DNA of 64,000 nucleotides from Vibrio orientalis CIP 102891 = ATCC 33934 (GCF_000176235.1 NZ_ACZV01000005.1:620001-684000), one strand, 5' to 3'; positions 26,925 through 37,851 are shown, numbered from the stretch's first letter. Made by a program: numbers and translations. The notes: generated from the letters alone by a model not told the origin.

Positions 26925-27713
26925 ATGTTTGGCTTTGGCTGTAAAAAAAGTGATAAGAGTGAGCGCTCTGGGTGCAGTTTTGGTAAATCCAAAAAGCAGC
27001 AGGCGATCGCAGATAGAGAAGTAGAACTTACCCTGTTAGCTAAATCATTAGTGCAAGAGCAGGGCTGGAGTAACTTGTCCATGGATAAGTTGACCGCTGC
27101 GAGTGCCTATTCAAAAGGGACGATCTATAATCATTTTTGTAGCAAAGAAGATGTGATCCTCGCTTTGTGTATTCACTCACTAAAAAGTGAGGCGATATTG
27201 TTCGCTAGAGCTGCCGAATTTGAAGGTAGCACTCGTGAGAAAATCGTGGCGATGCACGTAGGTTATCGAATCTATGCGCGTATGGAGCCAGTGCTTTCAA
27301 CCTGTGCCATCATGGCTAAGAGCCCATGGGTGCTAGAGAAAGCCTCACCAGAGCGAGTAAAAGAACTCAATGAGTTAGAGGAGCAGGTGATTAGCAGCGC
27401 TGATCAACTGGTCAATTTTGCAGTCGAGCAAGGTGACTTAAAGTATTCACCGGGGATAGGCTCAGATGCGATAGTATTTGCTAACTGGTCGATCGCATTT
27501 GGCTCGAATGCTTTAACGCAAAATGCTTCTAATAGTCATTGTATTCACCGTCTTCAAGATCCGTTTTCTGTTCTACATAATGCGAATATGTTGCTTGATG
27601 GTCTTAGCTGGAAACCTCTCTCAACCGAGTGGGATTACCGTAAGACTTGGCAAAGAGTAGAGCAAGAGTTGTTTGCTCAAGAGGTCGAATACCTACAGTC
27701 TGTCGGCCGCTAA
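26925..27713 (+). CDS. TetR/AcrR family repressor of the adjacent RND operon
   Basis: DNA-binding regulator of about 262 aa. After a Cys/Lys-rich N-terminal extension of about 28 residues (FGFGCKKS, SGCSFGK), the helix-turn-helix is MDKLTAASAYSKGTIYNHFC and continues KEDVILAL. The remainder is the helical ligand-binding domain. The start is uncertain: ATG 26925 has only a weak GGATT upstream, while a good AAGGAG lies 35 nt before it next to a tiny ATG-GAC-TGA frame. TGACG-N3-CGTCA palindromes lie upstream of both this gene and the RND gene, which supports autoregulation plus control of the pump. The cysteine-rich tail is unusual for TetR proteins. Confidence 0.85.
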   Translation: MFGFGCKKSDKSERSGCSFGKSKKQQAIADREVELTLLAKSLVQEQGWSNLSMDKLTAASAYSKGTIYNHFCSKEDVILALCIHSLKSEAILFARAAEFEGSTREKIVAMHVGYRIYARMEPVLSTCAIMAKSPWVLEKASPERVKELNELEEQVISSADQLVNFAVEQGDLKYSPGIGSDAIVFANWSIAFGSNALTQNASNSHCIHRLQDPFSVLHNANMLLDGLSWKPLSTEWDYRKTWQRVEQELFAQEVEYLQSVGR

Positions 27714-27724
27714 TCACTCTGAAT

Positions 27725-27745
27725 AAAAGCCCGCTTGGGCTTTTT
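27725..27745 (+). terminator. Terminator after the TetR gene
   Basis: AAAGCCC / GGGCTTT hairpin with a GCTT loop and T run, 12 nt after the stop. Confidence 0.85.
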
Positions 27746-27758
27746 AAAGCAGCGTTTG

Positions 27759-27771
27759 TGACGAATCGTCA
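27759..27771. promoter_or_regulatory. TetR-type operator, distal copy upstream of the RND gene
   Basis: TGACGAATCGTCA, a perfect match to the palindrome found upstream of the TetR gene, about 117 bp before the RND start. Confidence 0.78.
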
Positions 27772-27816
27772 ATAAATGACACTCGAACTTTGGTTCGGTC
27801 TTTCATTTGAGTTTTG

Positions 27817-27852
27817 TTACTTAAATACCAGCACTTGCTGGTTTTTAAGTAA
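27817..27852. repeat. 36-bp near-perfect palindrome between the two RND operators
   Basis: Arms TTACTTAAATACCAGCA and TGCTGGTTTTTAAGTAA pair with one mismatch around a 2-nt centre. It could be a second regulator's site or an RNA hairpin in the leader; it is not followed by a T tract, so it is not an ordinary terminator. Confidence 0.7.
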
Positions 27853-27859
27853 TAGATTT

Positions 27860-27872
27860 TGACGAAACGTCA
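27860..27872. promoter_or_regulatory. TetR-type operator, proximal copy upstream of the RND gene
   Basis: TGACGAAACGTCA, ending 15 bp before the RND start codon and just before its GGAGAG ribosome-binding site. It is the fourth copy of the same palindrome. Confidence 0.8.
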
Positions 27873-27887
27873 CAAACGGAGAGTGTG

Positions 27888-30275
27888 ATGAATACTAAAC
27901 AAGCAACCCCAAAACAGCCACCCAACTGGTTAATGATGCCGACTCGCTTTAGTTGGTGGGTGCTCCTAATCACCATATCTATTGTCATTGCCGCGACTAT
28001 AGGAGGCAAAAACCTCTATTTCAGAGGCGATTACAACATTTTCTTTGATGGAGAGAATAAACAGCTCAGAGCCTTTGATGAAATTCAAACCACGTTCGCC
28101 AAATCAGATAACCTCGCGATCGTCATTGCGCCTAAAAGTGGCAATGTATTCGAACCTGAAACCCTCTCGCTTATCCAGCGCCTAACTCAAGACGCTTGGC
28201 AAGTCCCATACTCTAGCCGTGTTGACTCGTTAGCCAACTATCAACATACCGAAGCGACTGAAGACGATCTGATTGTCGAAGATCTATTACTCGAAGAATA
28301 TCGTCTGACACCTGAACGCATCGCCAAAGTGAAACAAATCGCGCTTTCTGAACCGGTCATCAAGCATTCGATGATTTCAGAAAAAGGCGACGTGTCGGTT
28401 GTTAACATTACCATGCAGTTGCCTGAGGTTGATGCAACCGCGGAAGTCCTCGAAGTGGTCGCTGCGGTGAATCAAATGATTGCCAAATACCAAGCTGAGT
28501 ACCCTGATGTGGAATTCCATAAAGCCGGGATCATTGCGATGAACCACGCGTTTATGGTTGCCGCACAAGATGACAGCTCGACCTTGGTTCCGACTATGTT
28601 ATTGGTCATCTTGTTGTTCTTAACCTTGATGTTGCGTTCTGTGCTCAGCGTGGTGGCGACACTTGTCGTTATTATCGGCTCTGTTGCTGCGACCATGGGG
28701 CTTTCTGGTTGGGCAGGGATGTTTCTTAGTACCGCAACGGTCAACATTCCAACCTTGGTGATGACGCTTGCAGTTGCTGACTGTGTCCATGTTATTGCGA
28801 CCATGCGTCAAAACATGAAGCTTGGCCATAGTAAACGTTATGCGATTGATCAGAGTGTTAGCGTTAACTTTATGCCCATCGTCATTACCTCTATCACGAC
28901 GGCGATCGGCTTTCTGATGATGAATATGTCTGACTCTCCGGTATTGCGAGATTTCGGTAATTTAGCCGCTCTTGGTGTGATGATCGCCTGCCTACTTTCA
29001 TTATCTATGCTACCGGCGATGCTTAAAGTTTTGCCGATTAAGGTCAAAGCGGTTGATGCTCATAACCCAGAGCCAAGTGATGTTATGGACAAGCTAGGTG
29101 ATTGGGTAGTGCGAAACAGAAGAGTGTTGCTGCCGGTCTCAGCGGTGGTGATCGCTGTCTCTGCAAGCTTGTTACCACTTAACAAAATAAACGATGAATC
29201 GGTTAAATATTTTGATTCTCGTAGCGAGTTTCGCCGCGCGGCTGACTTTATGGAGCAGCGCATCAGTGGCATGAGTAACATCAATATCGTGGTCAAAAGC
29301 AATGAGTCTCAAGGTATCGCGGATCCTACTTATTTGCAGACCATTGGTGACTTTTCTACATGGCTGCGTCAGCAACCAGAAACTGACCACGTTGCTACGT
29401 TATCGGATGTGTATAAGCGCTTGAACAAAAACATGCATGGTGATGAGAACAGCTATTACACCTTGCCATTGGACCGAGAATTAGCCGCACAATACCTGCT
29501 GCTGTATGAAATGTCTCTGCCTTATGGGCTTGATCTCAACAATCAGATCAATGTTGATAAGTCTTCGATCAAAATGGTGGCGACCGTGGCCAATCTTGGC
29601 AGCGTGGAGATGGTCGATTTAGAAAATCGTATCTACGCTTGGTTCAATCAACATGCACCTCAGTATGAAGTTGTCGCGTCTAGCCCAACCTTGATGTTTG
29701 CCCACATTGGTGAAACCAACATGGCAAGTATGCTCGCGACTTTACCTATCACGCTGATTTTAATTTCCGCTTTGATGATTTTCTCTCTACGTTCGCTGAG
29801 GCTCGGCATCATCAGTGTGGTACCTAACATGGCGCCGGCAATTATCGGCTTTGGTCTATGGGCGCTGTTCTCCGGTGAAATAAACCTAGGTTTGTCGGTA
29901 GTGGTGACCCTAACCCTAGGGATCGTCGTCGATGATTCGGTGCACTTCCTCTCTAAATATCAGCGAGCGCGTAAGCAAGGGCAAAACGCAGAAGAAGCAG
30001 TTCGTTACGCCTTCCATACAGTAGGCCGCGCATTGTGGATTACCACGGTCGTCCTAGTGGCAGGTTTCTCTGTGTTGGCGATGTCGAGCTTTAGGCTTAA
30101 CGCCGATATGGGCCAGCTCAGTGCGATCGTTATCTTTATTGCTCTTGTGGTTGACTTCGTTTTCCTACCAGCGTTGCTAATGAAATTCGATACCGCGAGC
30201 TACACCCAAGATGAGCCGCAGACCGCTAACGCAACAAACAATCCAGCAACAACTACTCCAGCAACAACTCAATGA
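27888..30275 (+). CDS. RND/MMPL superfamily exporter
   Basis: Inner-membrane transporter of about 795 aa with the 'one helix, large periplasmic loop, five or six helices' plan repeated twice. Helical blocks after the first loop include LVPTMLLVILLFLTLMLRSV and the conserved VADCVHVIATMRQ; the equivalent in the second half is GIVVDDSVHFLSKYQRARKQ. Intramembrane acidic residues in these two segments are the likely proton path. ATG 27888 is preferred over GTG 27885 because GGAGAG ends 4 nt before it. No membrane-fusion protein is encoded; the next two genes give a LolA-like periplasmic protein and an outer-membrane barrel, so lipid or hydrophobic cargo export is plausible but unproven. Confidence 0.9.
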   Translation: MNTKQATPKQPPNWLMMPTRFSWWVLLITISIVIAATIGGKNLYFRGDYNIFFDGENKQLRAFDEIQTTFAKSDNLAIVIAPKSGNVFEPETLSLIQRLTQDAWQVPYSSRVDSLANYQHTEATEDDLIVEDLLLEEYRLTPERIAKVKQIALSEPVIKHSMISEKGDVSVVNITMQLPEVDATAEVLEVVAAVNQMIAKYQAEYPDVEFHKAGIIAMNHAFMVAAQDDSSTLVPTMLLVILLFLTLMLRSVLSVVATLVVIIGSVAATMGLSGWAGMFLSTATVNIPTLVMTLAVADCVHVIATMRQNMKLGHSKRYAIDQSVSVNFMPIVITSITTAIGFLMMNMSDSPVLRDFGNLAALGVMIACLLSLSMLPAMLKVLPIKVKAVDAHNPEPSDVMDKLGDWVVRNRRVLLPVSAVVIAVSASLLPLNKINDESVKYFDSRSEFRRAADFMEQRISGMSNINIVVKSNESQGIADPTYLQTIGDFSTWLRQQPETDHVATLSDVYKRLNKNMHGDENSYYTLPLDRELAAQYLLLYEMSLPYGLDLNNQINVDKSSIKMVATVANLGSVEMVDLENRIYAWFNQHAPQYEVVASSPTLMFAHIGETNMASMLATLPITLILISALMIFSLRSLRLGIISVVPNMAPAIIGFGLWALFSGEINLGLSVVVTLTLGIVVDDSVHFLSKYQRARKQGQNAEEAVRYAFHTVGRALWITTVVLVAGFSVLAMSSFRLNADMGQLSAIVIFIALVVDFVFLPALLMKFDTASYTQDEPQTANATNNPATTTPATTQ

Positions 30276-30296
30276 CAACGTTAAAAGGATGTCACG

Positions 30297-31091
30297 ATGA
30301 ACGTTAAACAGAACTCAATAATCAAAACCATCGCGTTAACGGCTTTGTTAGCGCTTAGTAGCCCAAGTTTTGCATCACCAGAAAAAGGGCTGGAGATTGC
30401 CAAGGAGCGTAAAGCGCGTGACGAAGGATGGGGGGATTCAGTTGCCACTATGCGGATGATCTTAAAGAACGCTCAAGGTGAAAGCAGTACTCGAGAAATG
30501 CGTTTGAAGTCGTTTGAGGTCGCTAATGATGGCGATAAGGGGCTAACTATTTTCGATCAGCCACGCGATGTCAAAGGAACGGCGTTTCTCAACCACTCGC
30601 ACAGTGTTGAAGCAGATGACCAATGGCTTTATTTACCGGCGCTAAAACGCGTTAAACGTATCTCATCACGTAATAAGTCCGGTCCGTTTATGGGCAGTGA
30701 ATTCGCCTATGAAGATCTCAGCTCGTTTGAGCTGGAAAAATACACCTTTAACCACTTAGGCAATCAAGACATTAATGGCATTTCAACTTATCTATTAGAG
30801 CAAACGCCAACGGACAAAAACTCTGGCTACACCAAGCAGCTAGTCTGGTTAGACACCGAGCATTATCGCCCGCTGCAGGTCGAGTTTTATGATCGCAAAG
30901 GCACGTTACTAAAGACGCTTAAGTTTGATGATTACAAACAGTACCTAGACAAGTATTGGCGTGCTCATACCATGGCAATGGTCAACCACCAAACGGGCAA
31001 GAGTACCTTACTGACGACTAGCCTGTTGGACTTCCAAACCGGTCTGCGTGAGAAAGATTTCGAGAAAAACGTCCTTAAGCGTGTGAAGTAG
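30297..31091 (+). CDS. Outer membrane lipoprotein-sorting-type protein (LolA-like fold)
   Basis: Periplasmic protein of 264 aa with a signal peptide ending SSPSFA. The body follows the LolA-like family found beside RND exporters: SVATMRMILKNAQGESSTRE, MRLKSFE, DQPRDVKGTAFLNHSH, DDQWLYLPALKRVKRISSRN, KSGPFMGSEFAYEDLSSFEL, YTKQLVWLDTEHYRPLQVEF. These proteins have an unclosed beta-barrel that can hold acyl chains. AAGGA lies 9 nt before the ATG, 21 nt after the RND stop. It probably shuttles a lipid-like cargo between the exporter and the outer membrane, an inference from fold and neighbours. Confidence 0.82.
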   Translation: MNVKQNSIIKTIALTALLALSSPSFASPEKGLEIAKERKARDEGWGDSVATMRMILKNAQGESSTREMRLKSFEVANDGDKGLTIFDQPRDVKGTAFLNHSHSVEADDQWLYLPALKRVKRISSRNKSGPFMGSEFAYEDLSSFELEKYTFNHLGNQDINGISTYLLEQTPTDKNSGYTKQLVWLDTEHYRPLQVEFYDRKGTLLKTLKFDDYKQYLDKYWRAHTMAMVNHQTGKSTLLTTSLLDFQTGLREKDFEKNVLKRVK

Positions 31092-31098
31092 AGGTGGT

Positions 31099-32280
31099 AT
31101 GAACACAGTCATCAATTTAGCTGGTCGGTTAGCGGCCAGCGCATTATTAACTGGTCTGGCGTTACAGTGTCACTCTGTTGAGTTGTCAGGGCAAATTAAT
31201 GCAGAGCACCGCCAATTTGCTAGTCACGGTTTGCAGGGGCAAGACAAAGGGCAAAGTTCATTGGTGTTTCAGCCTGAATTGTATTGGCAGTTGGGCGAAT
31301 CGTCCGATTTTACCTTTACGCCGTTTTATCGCTTAGATAGCTTGGATACAGAGCGCAGCCACGGTGATATTCGTGAGGCGCTATACCTTACCTATTGGGA
31401 CGACTACGAACTGCGGGCAGGCATCGGTAAGGTCTTTTGGGGCGTGACTGAGTCAGCGCATCTTGTCGATGTCGTTAACCAAACTGACGCCATTGAGTCG
31501 GTCGATGGCGAAGATAAACTCGGTCAGCCGATGGTCCATTTCTCCTCAATCAAAGAGTGGGGCACTGTTGATGCGATGATCTTGCCTTATTTTCGAGAGC
31601 GTATGTTTGCTGGTGTTGATGGTCGATTGAGGCCAACAGTCCCGGTATCGGACAATGCGCTTTATGAATCCTCAAGTGAAGAAAAACACATCGACTATGC
31701 CGTTCGGTACTCACAAATGTTAGGAGATTGGGATTTAGGATTAAGTTATTTCCAAGGCACCAGTCGAGACCCTTATTATCAAATCCATGGTAATGAGCTA
31801 AAACCTTACTACGCGCAAGCCAAGCAAGTTGGGGTTGATATTCAAGGTATCGTCGGTGACTGGTTGTGGAAAATAGAAAGCATCTATCGCGACAGCTTTG
31901 ACAATCATACGGGTGTCGTTGGCGGCTTTGAATACACCATAGTCGGGGCGTTCGACACGGTATGGGATATCGGACTGATAGCGGAATATTTGTATGACAG
32001 TCGTGGCAACAACGCCCAATCTGTTGGTCAGAATGATCTTTTTGCTGGCACTCGATTGGCTTTAAATGATGAAGATAGCACTGAGATTTTGTTCGGCATC
32101 AGTCAAGACCTAGATAACAGTGATGTTTATAGCGCAAAACTGGAGGCATCAAGTCGATTAACCAATCATTTCTCTTGGACCGTGAATGGATGGTTGTTTG
32201 AGAATGAAACGCCCGATGATCTACTCTATTTCGCGCGTAAAGATGACTTTATCGAGTTTTCGTTGCAGTACTACTTTTGA
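31099..32280 (+). CDS. Outer-membrane beta-barrel protein of an RND export module
   Basis: Exported protein of 393 aa. The N-terminal signal is MNTVINLAGRLAASALLTGL with cleavage near LQCHSVELSG. The mature part is rich in alternating aromatic strands (YELRAGIGKVFWG, DYAVRYSQMLGDWDLGLSYF, TVWDIGLIAEYLYDSRG) and ends in FSLQYYF, the C-terminal Phe signal for BAM assembly. It starts 7 nt after the LolA-like gene behind GAGGTGG. A barrel is clear; whether it is a channel for the RND cargo is inferred from the operon. Confidence 0.78.
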   Translation: MNTVINLAGRLAASALLTGLALQCHSVELSGQINAEHRQFASHGLQGQDKGQSSLVFQPELYWQLGESSDFTFTPFYRLDSLDTERSHGDIREALYLTYWDDYELRAGIGKVFWGVTESAHLVDVVNQTDAIESVDGEDKLGQPMVHFSSIKEWGTVDAMILPYFRERMFAGVDGRLRPTVPVSDNALYESSSEEKHIDYAVRYSQMLGDWDLGLSYFQGTSRDPYYQIHGNELKPYYAQAKQVGVDIQGIVGDWLWKIESIYRDSFDNHTGVVGGFEYTIVGAFDTVWDIGLIAEYLYDSRGNNAQSVGQNDLFAGTRLALNDEDSTEILFGISQDLDNSDVYSAKLEASSRLTNHFSWTVNGWLFENETPDDLLYFARKDDFIEFSLQYYF

Positions 32281-32325
32281 TGAATTTTCGATAAAACGTG
32301 ACGTGTGACATCGATTCCAAATGTA

Positions 32326-32351
32326 AGGGGGCTGATCTAGCTCCCTTTTTT
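32326..32351 (+). terminator. Terminator of the TetR-controlled RND operon
   Basis: AGGGGGCT / AGCTCCCT hairpin with a GATCT loop (one G-T pair) followed by T6. Confidence 0.85.
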
Positions 32352-32469
32352 GATTCTTGACCCTTAGATTTATCTGCTAAATATGTAAAATCCACCTAAT
32401 GATAAAGGTTATTATAAACTGCTAGGCTCAATGAAGAGCGAGAGTAGAAAAGTCTAAAGGTATTGGCCA

Positions 32470-33576
32470 ATGAAGTCATTTGAATGGGATAGCTGCTACG
32501 AAACAGGTATTCACGACGTGGATGAACAGCATCAGTATCTTGTTGAAATCATCAATCGTTACGGGGCGCTAATCGCAGAGAACAATATTTCCCTGCATGA
32601 TATTCGCATGGCTCTGTTTGAGTTGTCTCGTTACGCGGAATTCCACTTTAAGGAAGAAGAAACGCTCATGCGCGATGTTGGCTTATTTGAAAAGCACATC
32701 GAAGAACACATTAAGATCCATCGCGCCTTTATGGCCGACATCATCAGTATGCAAGCCTTCATTAGTGAAGAAAATAAGAAGGCCTCGGAGCACTTACTCA
32801 ATTTTCTGATCCATTGGTTGGCTTATCATATCTTAGGTGTTGACCAGAATATGTCACGCCAAGTAGCGCAAATTGAGGCTGGCGTTGACCCTCAAACTGC
32901 TTGGGAAACAGAAGAAAAGCAACTCGATAGCTCGACAGAGCCACTTCTCAAGGCGTTAAATGGTTTGTTTGAGCAGGTATCTGAACGCAATAAAGAGTTA
33001 CTAGAGTTAAACCAAAGCTTAGAAGATAAAGTCATTGAAAGAACCAAGCAGTTATCGCGAGTGAATAAACAGCTCGAAGAACTGACGTTGACGGATTCAC
33101 TCACTCAATTGCCTAATCGCCGCTGTGCTATTCGTAAACTCAAAGCGTATTGGCAGGAATCAGCAGAAAATGACGAACCTTTGGTGTGTATCATGATTGA
33201 TGTTGATTACTTTAAGCAGGTTAACGACACCGCAGGCCATGACGCCGGTGACAGGTTATTGGTGGAGTTAGCGCAAACTCTTGCCGATTCATTCCGCAGT
33301 GATGATTTGGTGTGTCGACTAGGTGGTGATGAGTTCTTTGTGATATGCCCCAATACGGAATCAGAAGGTGGGGTACATATTGCAGAGCGTGTCCGACACA
33401 AAGTGAATCAAATGCTGGTGCCTGTTGGCGATAGCGTTTGGCGTGGAAGCATCAGTGTTGGAGTCGGGGAGCGTACGCCTGAGATGATCGACTTTAACAA
33501 TCTGATTAAAGCTGCTGATAATGCGGTATATAAAGCAAAATCAGCAGGCCGAAATCGAGTCGAACGAGAAGGTTAA
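32470..33576 (+). CDS. Bacteriohemerythrin-diguanylate cyclase
   Basis: Soluble oxygen-responsive c-di-GMP synthase of 368 aa. The N-terminal hemerythrin domain (residues about 1-135) has the di-iron ligand pattern: HDVDEQH, FHFKEEETLM, HIEEHIKIH, HWLAYHILGVD. A coiled coil (ERNKELLELNQSLEDKVIER) links to a GGDEF domain with CRLGGDEFF and an intact I-site RSDD five residues upstream. V. cholerae VC1216, a known hemerythrin-DGC encoded beside pgsA, has this architecture. Here it lies about 10 kb from pgsA. Iron oxidation state or O2 would set activity. Monocistronic by context. Confidence 0.94.
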   Translation: MKSFEWDSCYETGIHDVDEQHQYLVEIINRYGALIAENNISLHDIRMALFELSRYAEFHFKEEETLMRDVGLFEKHIEEHIKIHRAFMADIISMQAFISEENKKASEHLLNFLIHWLAYHILGVDQNMSRQVAQIEAGVDPQTAWETEEKQLDSSTEPLLKALNGLFEQVSERNKELLELNQSLEDKVIERTKQLSRVNKQLEELTLTDSLTQLPNRRCAIRKLKAYWQESAENDEPLVCIMIDVDYFKQVNDTAGHDAGDRLLVELAQTLADSFRSDDLVCRLGGDEFFVICPNTESEGGVHIAERVRHKVNQMLVPVGDSVWRGSISVGVGERTPEMIDFNNLIKAADNAVYKAKSAGRNRVEREG

Positions 33577-34055
33577 AGCTGTTTTAACATCCATACATCG
33601 CATTTGCCATGCTCTGTGCCATCGAGCGCTTTATCGAGGTGCTCGAAGCCAAGCTTTTCATATAATTTGATTGCTGACGCCATGGAAGAGAGCGTGTCTA
33701 GGTAACAAGAACTAAATCCTTGTGTCCGCGCAAACGCGAGGCACTGCTCACTTAGTGTTTTGCCAAGTCCTAGCCCTCGGCTTTCTTCAAGTAAGAACAG
33801 CTTTTTGAGTTCGCACACCGTTGATGAACCGTTGAAAGGAGCCAGTCCGCATCCGCCAACAATTTTGCCATTTAACGTGGCGACCAAGTACAAACTATTC
33901 TTGCCAGCTGTATAGTACTGGCTCATAGCATCCACTTCTGGGTCTGACGGTCCAAACCCCTCTCCAACCGCGCCAAATTCTGCCCCTACAGCTTTGATGA
34001 TGGCGCGGATCTCTGTGTCATGCTCTTGGAGAATGGGCTCAATCAAAATTGTCAT
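33573..34055 (-). CDS. GNAT family N-acetyltransferase
   Basis: Acetyl-CoA-dependent transferase of 160 aa. The central strands are LYLVATLNGKIVGGCGLAPF, the acetyl-CoA motif A is ELKKLFLLEESRGLGLGKTL (R-x2-G-x-G pattern) and motif B is SSMASAIKLYEKLGFEHLD. It overlaps the end of the hemerythrin-DGC gene by 4 bp, tail to tail. The substrate is unknown. Confidence 0.88.
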   Translation of the reverse strand: MTILIEPILQEHDTEIRAIIKAVGAEFGAVGEGFGPSDPEVDAMSQYYTAGKNSLYLVATLNGKIVGGCGLAPFNGSSTVCELKKLFLLEESRGLGLGKTLSEQCLAFARTQGFSSCYLDTLSSMASAIKLYEKLGFEHLDKALDGTEHGKCDVWMLKQL

Positions 34056-35299
<1,244 letters not shown>

Positions 35300-35317
35300 T
35301 CCAGGGGATACATCACT

Positions 35318-37723
35318 ATGAAATTTAGCGAATCTTGGCTTCGTGAGTGGGTAAACCCTGCGGTATCGACTGACGAACTTACACACCAAATCACAATGGC
35401 GGGTCTAGAAGTAGACGACGTACTACCTGTTGCTGGTTCTTTCACTGGCGTTAAAGTAGGTAAAGTGGTTGAGTGTGGTCAACACCCAGACGCTGACAAA
35501 CTACGTGTAACTAAAGTAGATGTTGGCGCTGAAGAACTTCTAGACATCGTTTGTGGCGCATCGAACTGTCGCCTAGGTATCAAAGTTGCTGTAGCGACTG
35601 TTGGTGCTGTTCTACCAGGCGATTTCAAAATCAAAAAAGCAAAACTACGTGGTCAACCATCACACGGCATGCTGTGTTCATTCTCTGAACTAGGTATCGA
35701 CGTTGAATCTGACGGCATCATGGAGCTAGCAGAAGACGCAGCAATCGGTACTGATTTCCGCGAATTCCTAGGTCTTGACGACGTAACAGTAGACGTAGAC
35801 CTAACGGCTAACCGCGCGGACTGTTTCAGCATCCGTGGTATGGCGCGTGAAGTTGGCGTTCTAAACCGTGCTGACGTTACTGAGCCTGCGGTAAACGCAG
35901 TAGCACCAGCTATCGACGACACAGTTTCTATCGAAGTGAAAGCGACTGCAGCATGTCCACGTTACCTTGGCCGCGTGGTTAAGAACGTAAACGTTCAAGC
36001 TGAAACACCACTTTGGATGCAAGAGAAACTGCGCCGCTGTGGTATTCGCTCTATCGACCCAGTTGTTGATATCACTAACTTTGTTCTTCTAGAGCAAGGC
36101 CAGCCAATGCACGCATTCGATCTTGCTAAGATTGAAGGTGGCATCGTCGTTCGTATGGCAGAGCAGGGCGAGAAGCTAACTCTTCTAGACGGCAATGAAG
36201 CTGAGCTAAATGCTGATACTCTAGTGGTAGCAGACCACAACAAAGCACTTGCTATCGCAGGTATTTTTGGTGGTGAAGAGTCTGGTGTAACGACTGAAAC
36301 TAAAGACGTACTACTTGAGTGTGCATTCTTCGCACCAGACCACATCCGCGGTCGCGCTCGTAGCTACGGTCTACACACTGATTCTTCAATGCGTTTTGAG
36401 CGTGGTGTCGATTTCGCACTACAAACCAGCGCAATGGAGCGTGCAACAGAACTTCTCGTTGAGATCTGTGGTGGTGAAGTAGCACCAGTTGTTGCTGTAG
36501 AGTCAGAAGCTGACCTACCAAAAGCAAACACAGTATCGCTACGTCGCACTAAGCTAGACAGCCTACTAGGCCACCACATTGCAGATAGCGATGTTGTTGA
36601 AATTCTAGAGCGTCTTGGCCTAACTGTAGAAACTACAGATGCAGGTTGGACAGCGACAGCACCGACATGGCGTTTTGATATCGCAATCGAGCAAGACCTA
36701 ATTGAAGAAGTAGGTCGTATCTACGGTTACGATAACATCCCTAACCAAAACCCAGCGGCAGCACTTAAGATGCACGACCACGTTGAAGCGAACATTCCGC
36801 TAAAACGCGTTCGTAACCTACTTGTTGACCGTGGTTACCAAGAAGCAATCACTTACAGCTTCGTTGAGCCAGAGCAGCAAAAGCTTATTGTTCCAGGTGT
36901 TGAGCCGCTAATCCTGCCATTCCCAATCTCTGCGGATATGTCAGCAATGCGTCTAGGCCTAATCCAAGGTCTACTAAACACTGTGGTTCACAATCAGAAG
37001 CGTCAACAGCCGCGTGTTCGTCTGTTCGAATACGGCCTACGTTTCATCCCATGTGAGTCTGCTGAAAACGGTATGCGCCAAGAGCCTATGCTTGCAGGTG
37101 TTATCGCAGGTACTCGCAGCGAAGAGCACTGGGACATCGAAACTAACACAGTTGATTTCTTTGACCTTAAAGGCGATCTAGAAGCGGTTCTTGAGCTAAC
37201 AGCTAACGAAGCCGCTTACTCTTTCGCAGCACTTTCTGCAGAAGATAAAGCAGCGAACCCTGCGCTTCACCCAGGTCAATCTGCAGCTATCATCGTTGAT
37301 GGTAAGCAGGTAGGTGTGATTGGTACGGTTCACCCAGAACTAGAGCGTAAGTTTGGTCTAAACGGCCGTACTATCGTATTCGAAGTGGAATGGTCTGCAA
37401 TCAACACTAAAGTGATTCCAGAAGCAGTACAGCTTTCTAAGTTCCCATCAAACCGTCGTGACATCGCGGTAGTTGTTGACGAAGCAGTCGCTTCTGGCGA
37501 CATCGTTGCAGCGTGCCTAGAGCAAGGTGGTGAGTTCCTGAAAGACGCGAAACTGTTCGATGTTTACGTTGGTAAAGGCGTTGAAGAAGGTAAGAAGAGC
37601 TTAGCAATCGCGCTAACACTACAATCTGTAGAGCGCACGCTAGAAGATGCAGACATCGCTGGTGCGGTTGACGCTATCGTTGCTCACGTATCTGAGAAGT
37701 TTGGCGCGTCACTACGTGACTAA
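35318..37723 (+). CDS. pheT: Phenylalanine--tRNA ligase subunit beta
   Basis: Editing and tRNA-binding subunit, 801 aa. Domains: N-terminal tRNA-binding OB fold ([20 protein letters not shown]), the B3/B4 editing domain ([16 protein letters not shown]), B5 ([13 protein letters not shown]), a class II-like core, and the C-terminal ferredoxin-fold anticodon-binding domain ([17 protein letters not shown]). Its last 42 codons recur at 46734-46862, so the 9 kb downstream is bracketed by direct repeats. The usual downstream ihfA is absent. Confidence 0.98.
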   Translation: MKFSESWLREWVNPAVSTDELTHQITMAGLEVDDVLPVAGSFTGVKVGKVVECGQHPDADKLRVTKVDVGAEELLDIVCGASNCRLGIKVAVATVGAVLPGDFKIKKAKLRGQPSHGMLCSFSELGIDVESDGIMELAEDAAIGTDFREFLGLDDVTVDVDLTANRADCFSIRGMAREVGVLNRADVTEPAVNAVAPAIDDTVSIEVKATAACPRYLGRVVKNVNVQAETPLWMQEKLRRCGIRSIDPVVDITNFVLLEQGQPMHAFDLAKIEGGIVVRMAEQGEKLTLLDGNEAELNADTLVVADHNKALAIAGIFGGEESGVTTETKDVLLECAFFAPDHIRGRARSYGLHTDSSMRFERGVDFALQTSAMERATELLVEICGGEVAPVVAVESEADLPKANTVSLRRTKLDSLLGHHIADSDVVEILERLGLTVETTDAGWTATAPTWRFDIAIEQDLIEEVGRIYGYDNIPNQNPAAALKMHDHVEANIPLKRVRNLLVDRGYQEAITYSFVEPEQQKLIVPGVEPLILPFPISADMSAMRLGLIQGLLNTVVHNQKRQQPRVRLFEYGLRFIPCESAENGMRQEPMLAGVIAGTRSEEHWDIETNTVDFFDLKGDLEAVLELTANEAAYSFAALSAEDKAANPALHPGQSAAIIVDGKQVGVIGTVHPELERKFGLNGRTIVFEVEWSAINTKVIPEAVQLSKFPSNRRDIAVVVDEAVASGDIVAACLEQGGEFLKDAKLFDVYVGKGVEEGKKSLAIALTLQSVERTLEDADIAGAVDAIVAHVSEKFGASLRD

Positions 37724-37747
37724 TCACTGCTGACTAGATAGAAAATC

Positions 37748-37776
37748 AAAGGCCTCGCATTGCGAGGCCTTTTTGT
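37748..37776 (+). terminator. Terminator after pheT
   Basis: AAAGGCCTCGCA / TGCGAGGCCTTT hairpin with T run, 25 nt after the stop. Confidence 0.93.
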
Positions 37777-37851
37777 TAGATCAGGAAACGGATGCTAATT
37801 CATTATTGGACAAAATTGTATCAGTGATCTTACCAATTTAGCGACTCATGA

